A DNA stretch of 7,611 bases from Methanobacteriota archaeon. Lineage in GTDB: Archaea > Thermoplasmatota > Poseidoniia > Poseidoniales > Thalassarchaeaceae. The notes under the pieces were generated by a model. That model made no database searches, was not told the origin of the DNA, and saw nothing but the letters and a program-made list of their open reading frames with translations. Of this stretch, positions 5,241-7,611 are shown piece by piece. Where the stretch lies: assembly GCA_002725475.1 (NCBI GenBank), contig PBPH01000010.1, forward strand, positions 7,503-15,113, given 5' to 3'. Each line of letters starts with the position of its first letter. Within the stretch, counting starts at the first letter, position 1. A program made the position numbers and the translations under genes.

Positions 5241-6455
5241 GTGAGTGGTTTGGCCAGTGGGGAAGAAAAGGGTGAGAATGTGACTGGATATTTAGATAGA
5301 ATTGGAGCGGGCCTAATTCTTTCAAATGCTGAACCATTTTCATATGATTATGTTCCCGACTTAATTGTTGGAAGAGATTCACAATTGAGTCAATTGGCTG
5401 CTATTTTTCAGCAGATAGACGATCACAGCGTCTCATGTAGAGTGGCAATTACTGGTAACGTTGGTTGTGGTAAAACTGTACTTTCCCACGTTTTTTCAAG
5501 AGATTTGCAGAGGCATCTTGGTTCGAGGAGGGACTTCAAGATAGTTCATGTCAATTGCCGAAATCATCCATCGAAATCACAAGTGTTGCAACGTATCGTA
5601 ACTAGTCTTGATTCAAGACACCCTGAGCGAGGATTTGGAAGCGGTGAGATATTACAATCAATTAGGAAGCAATTACAGAGTAGTAGGGAACACCTCATTT
5701 TGATCCTTGACGAAGTAGACCACCTTCTTAGGGCAGATAAGGGCGATCTTCTGTATCAGTTACTAAGAATTGACGAGGGGCGGGAAAGCCGAGGCACAAT
5801 TTCTTTGATTATTATCAGTCAAGAGCAGGTACTAGACCAACTTGAGGGGGCAGTGTTATCTCGCTTCGGCCGAAGTAATCACATTAGATTGGAACCATAC
5901 GACGCATCGGAATTGGAGGCGATTGCAAAACAGCGCGCAAAATTGGCCTGCAAGGAAGGGACAGTTCCTGATGGTGTGCTACGTACAATAGGTCAGCGTG
6001 CATCTGAAACCGGTGACGCTAGAGTTGCCATTGAATTGCTGGAGAATTCTGTTAAACAGGCCGAGAAGGCTGGTAGGGCAGAAGTGTTGTCCGACGATGT
6101 TAGGTGGCAATCACGTGAAATTGGTCGTACTGTTGAGCCAAATGTTATTGATGATCTAAACAAACACGCGCAGACGATTCTCCTCGCTCTTTGTCGCCGT
6201 CTTCGGAAAGAGGACGAGGTTACTACTGGCGATGGTGAAAAATTGTACCATGTGATTTGTGAAGAGTATGAATTTGAGCCACGCAGTCACACGACCTTTT
6301 GGAAACATCTCAAGCGTCTTGAGGCTTTGGAATTGATTGAGGCTCGAACGGATAGCCGCACCGATGGGCGCGGAAGAACGCAGTATCTTTCTATGCCAGC
6401 CGCATTACCAGGAAGTCTTGAGAAACGCCTTGAAAATACACTTGGAAAGAGTTGA
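5241..6455 (+). CDS. cdc6: Orc1/Cdc6 replication initiator ATPase
   Basis: A 404-residue archaeal Orc1/Cdc6, the usual size. These proteins bind origin DNA as ATP-bound AAA+ proteins and help load the MCM helicase. Visible features are VGRDSQLSQL (43-52), Walker A GNVGCGKT (72-79), Walker B LILILDEVD (152-160), a sensor-1 strand LIIISQEQ (189-196), the LSRFGRSNHIRLEPY segment (206-220) where the arginine finger region lies, and sensor 2 GDAR (258-261). A C-terminal winged helix has the wing DGRGRTQYLSM (375-385). Sensor 1 has Gln where many homologues have Asn. The start is uncertain. GTG 5241 gives the full frame but has no ribosome site; GTG 5280 follows GGGTGA and would begin MTGYLDRIG, and no essential motif would be lost. 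It is separated from the DUF357 gene by 60 bp and from S6e by 74 bp. An initiator gene often lies near an origin, so the repeat-rich region at 1709-2012 deserves attention. Confidence 0.93.
   Translation: MSGLASGEEKGENVTGYLDRIGAGLILSNAEPFSYDYVPDLIVGRDSQLSQLAAIFQQIDDHSVSCRVAITGNVGCGKTVLSHVFSRDLQRHLGSRRDFKIVHVNCRNHPSKSQVLQRIVTSLDSRHPERGFGSGEILQSIRKQLQSSREHLILILDEVDHLLRADKGDLLYQLLRIDEGRESRGTISLIIISQEQVLDQLEGAVLSRFGRSNHIRLEPYDASELEAIAKQRAKLACKEGTVPDGVLRTIGQRASETGDARVAIELLENSVKQAEKAGRAEVLSDDVRWQSREIGRTVEPNVIDDLNKHAQTILLALCRRLRKEDEVTTGDGEKLYHVICEEYEFEPRSHTTFWKHLKRLEALELIEARTDSRTDGRGRTQYLSMPAALPGSLEKRLENTLGKS
5270..5275 (+). promoter_or_regulatory. Shine-Dalgarno-like site supporting an alternative orc1/cdc6 start at 5280
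   Basis: GGGTGA lies four bases before GTG 5280, in frame with the initiator. Nothing comparable precedes GTG 5241. It is therefore a reasonable case for a protein 13 residues shorter. Confidence 0.35.
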
Positions 6456-6465
6456 GAGAGGAAAA

Positions 6466-6528
6466 ATGGCCGCCCTTACAGGGCGCAATTGCCTTATATG
6501 GGCCGCTTGTCGGCGGGACGCTGATTAA
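6466..6528 (+). CDS. Possible 20-codon leader ORF before S6e
   Basis: An ATG at 6466 follows GAGAGG (6455-6460) by five bases, a better ribosome site than that of S6e itself. The frame reads MAALTGRNCLIWAACRRDAD and stops with TAA at 6526-6528, one base before the S6e ATG. That spacing would allow translational coupling, as in leader peptides. No homology is recognised, and a chance ORF is quite possible in 74 bp. Confidence 0.2.
   Translation: MAALTGRNCLIWAACRRDAD
6471..6485 (+). repeat. GC-rich hairpin in the S6e leader
   Basis: CGCCCT (6471-6476) pairs perfectly with AGGGCG (6480-6485) around a three-base loop. A second small stem, GCCG/CGGC, lies at 6502-6514. There is no T run, so this is not an obvious terminator. 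If the orc1/cdc6 transcript reads through, the structure would sit in the S6e translation leader. Confidence 0.4.
6494..6499 (+). promoter_or_regulatory. Candidate TATA box for the S6e / aIF2 gamma genes
   Basis: TTATAT lies about 33 bases before ATG 6530. A transcript starting 26 bases downstream would have a leader of only some seven bases, fitting the near-leaderless mRNAs common in archaea. It is the only AT-rich element in an otherwise GC-rich gap. Confidence 0.35.
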
Positions 6529-6529
6529 C

Positions 6530-7009
6530 ATGGCTGTGGGAGGAGACGCTTCGTTCAAGGCGGCGGTAAATGACCCCGATCCCGCCAGTAAGGGTAAGGC
6601 ATATTCGGTTGAAATTAAAGGTGCAAATTACAATCACTTCCTAGGAAAGAAGATTGGCGATGTAGTCGATGGGCAGTTTGTTGGAGAGGGCGAGCAATCA
6701 CTTCTTGGATATAAACTAGAAATCACTGGCGGCTCCGATAAAACAGGTACGCCAATGCGTGGCGACATTGTAGGGGGAAATCGTCAAGCGGTTTTAGTTA
6801 CAAAGGGCGTAGGATACAAGGCTCAAAAATTGGTAAAGAAAAAAGGCAAAGTTTACCGCTATACATACGATGGAATTCGTAAGCGTAGATATTTCCGTGG
6901 AAACACAATCACACAGGATACCAGGCAGTTGAATTTGAAGGTAGTTGAAAGTGGCAAGAAGTCATTATCAGACATTTTTACTGGAAGTAGCAAGTCCGAA
7001 GAGTCGTGA
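6530..7009 (+). CDS. rps6e: Small-subunit ribosomal protein S6e (eS6)
   Basis: A 159-residue eS6, an archaeal/eukaryotic protein of the 30S/40S subunit. It begins MAVGGDASFKAAVNDP, continues with GKAYSVEIKG and the FLGKKIGDVVDG strand (37-48), and has the family signature GGSDKTGTPMRGDIVGG (67-83). A basic stretch follows with RRYFRGNTI (119-127). The tail after about 133 is Ser/Lys-rich and ends SSKSEES. In eukaryotes the S6 tail is a kinase target; nothing here shows that for this protein. ATG 6530 was chosen because the frame upstream has no ATG and the residues before it are not S6e-like. Its TGA lies ten bases before the ATG of aIF2 gamma, and the two are probably one translation operon. 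Confidence 0.95.
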   Translation: MAVGGDASFKAAVNDPDPASKGKAYSVEIKGANYNHFLGKKIGDVVDGQFVGEGEQSLLGYKLEITGGSDKTGTPMRGDIVGGNRQAVLVTKGVGYKAQKLVKKKGKVYRYTYDGIRKRRYFRGNTITQDTRQLNLKVVESGKKSLSDIFTGSSKSEES

Positions 7010-7018
7010 TGGGCATGG

Positions 7019-7611
7019 ATGAGGAGAGGATTTCAACTGGCGACCAAACTTCCTCGCCAACCTGAAGTAAATATTGGATTAGTGGGCCATGTTGACCATG
7101 GTAAAACTACACTGACACAAGCACTGTCTGGAACTTGGACCGACACACATTCTGAAGAAAGAAAGCGAGGCATATCCATTAAATTGGGATATGCAGATAC
7201 AGCATTTTACAAAACCAAGAAGGGAGAATACTACACTACTGGCAAGAAACCCGGTGGCAAAAAGGATGACGAGAAAGAGCTATGCCGCGTAATTTCATTC
7301 GTCGATGCCCCTGGTCATGAGACTCTAATGGCGGTAATGATTAGCGGTGCGAGTATCATGGATGGCGCACTGTTACTAATTGCTGCTAACGAGGATTGCC
7401 CACAGGCTCAAACTAGAGAACATCTGATGGCCTTAGAAATTGCAGGTATAGAAAATATAGTGGTTGTACAAAATAAAATAGATATTGTTTCCAGAGAAAG
7501 GGCAATGGAATCCTACATGGAAATTAAGGATTTTCTTAAAGGAACAATAGCAGAGGATGCTCCTATTATTCCGGTTTCAGCCCATCATGACGTAAATCTT
7601 GATATCTTAAT
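7019..7611 (+). CDS. eif2g: Translation initiation factor aIF2 gamma subunit (3' truncated)
   Basis: The N-terminal 197 residues of the GTPase subunit of aIF2, which brings initiator Met-tRNA to the small ribosomal subunit. All G-domain motifs are present: GHVDHGKT (23-30), the switch-1 segment ERKRGISIKLG (47-57), DAPGH (96-100), NKID (152-155) and SA in PVSAHH (186-187). Between switch 1 and DAPGH, where most archaeal and eukaryotic homologues have a cysteine-rich zinc knuckle, there is instead a Lys/Gly-rich stretch (about 64-88) with a single Cys at 89. The start is uncertain. ATG 7019 gives MRRGFQLATKLPRQPEVN. A Shine-Dalgarno site lies downstream of it and points to CTG 7037 (MATKLPRQPEVN). 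The remaining domains 2 and 3 lie beyond the window. Confidence 0.95.
   Translation, partial: MRRGFQLATKLPRQPEVNIGLVGHVDHGKTTLTQALSGTWTDTHSEERKRGISIKLGYADTAFYKTKKGEYYTTGKKPGGKKDDEKELCRVISFVDAPGHETLMAVMISGASIMDGALLLIAANEDCPQAQTREHLMALEIAGIENIVVVQNKIDIVSRERAMESYMEIKDFLKGTIAEDAPIIPVSAHHDVNLDIL
7022..7029 (+). promoter_or_regulatory. Shine-Dalgarno site located inside the nominal aIF2 gamma start
   Basis: AGGAGAGG overlaps the first codons after ATG 7019 and lies seven bases before CTG 7037, in frame with the GTPase. This is the expected spacing for a ribosome site serving the CTG, and too late to serve the ATG. Confidence 0.4.

Noticed and set aside
6337..6528. 63-codon plus-strand frame overlapping the end of orc1/cdc6
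   Set aside because: Its first two thirds are out-of-frame reading of the conserved winged helix; only the last 20 codons from 6466 were kept as a possible leader ORF.
7009..7065. Frameshift between an 18-codon frame at ATG 7009 and aIF2 gamma
   Set aside because: The aIF2 gamma frame has its own start options at 7019 and 7037, and the short frame shows no homology, so no frameshift needs to be assumed.

Overview
The window looks like chromosomal DNA of a marine euryarchaeon, most likely Thermoplasmatota of the Marine Group II/III (Poseidoniales-like) type. Four genes are archaeal: ribosomal protein S6e, translation factor aIF2 gamma, a DUF357 protein and an Orc1/Cdc6 replication initiator. 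They sit beside a class II (bacterial-type) HMG-CoA reductase, as known from Thermoplasma relatives, and a bacterial-type cold-shock protein. The lineage is inferred from gene content and protein style; no database search was possible.

Left part (1-1708): the acidic C-terminal tail of an unidentified protein (1-117), a cold-shock protein (216-407, +), and class II HMG-CoA reductase (410-1708, -), which makes mevalonate for archaeal isoprenoid lipids. The last two genes converge with only two bases between their stop codons, and a perfect 16-bp palindrome lies at the junction.

Divergent intergenic region (1709-2012): about 300 bp without a gene but rich in symmetry. It holds a cluster of six GCGTTAAT-type boxes in both orientations (1796-1877), a separate long dyad (1928-1956), a candidate TATA element and a small hairpin ending two bases before the next start codon. 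It looks like an operator array or a replication-origin-like element.

Central part (2013-6455, all +): four closely spaced genes. They encode (i) a 615-aa AAA+ protein with a C-terminal winged helix, whose Walker A lysine and Walker B glutamate are replaced; (ii) a 345-aa predicted beta-propeller protein with a helical tail; (iii) a DUF357 protein; (iv) an Orc1/Cdc6 with intact ATPase motifs. The first three overlap or nearly abut, and orc1/cdc6 follows after 60 bp that contain a dyad. A degenerate initiator-like ATPase next to an intact one, downstream of a box array, is the most interesting arrangement here. A role in replication control is inference.

Right part (6456-7611, +): a short GC-rich leader with a hairpin and a possible 20-codon leader ORF, ribosomal protein S6e (6530-7009), and the start of aIF2 gamma (from 7019, or possibly from a CTG at 7037), which runs off the window. 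This aIF2 gamma lacks the cysteines of the usual zinc knuckle. S6e next to aIF2 gamma is a common archaeal arrangement. No tRNA, rRNA, CRISPR array or insertion sequence was seen.
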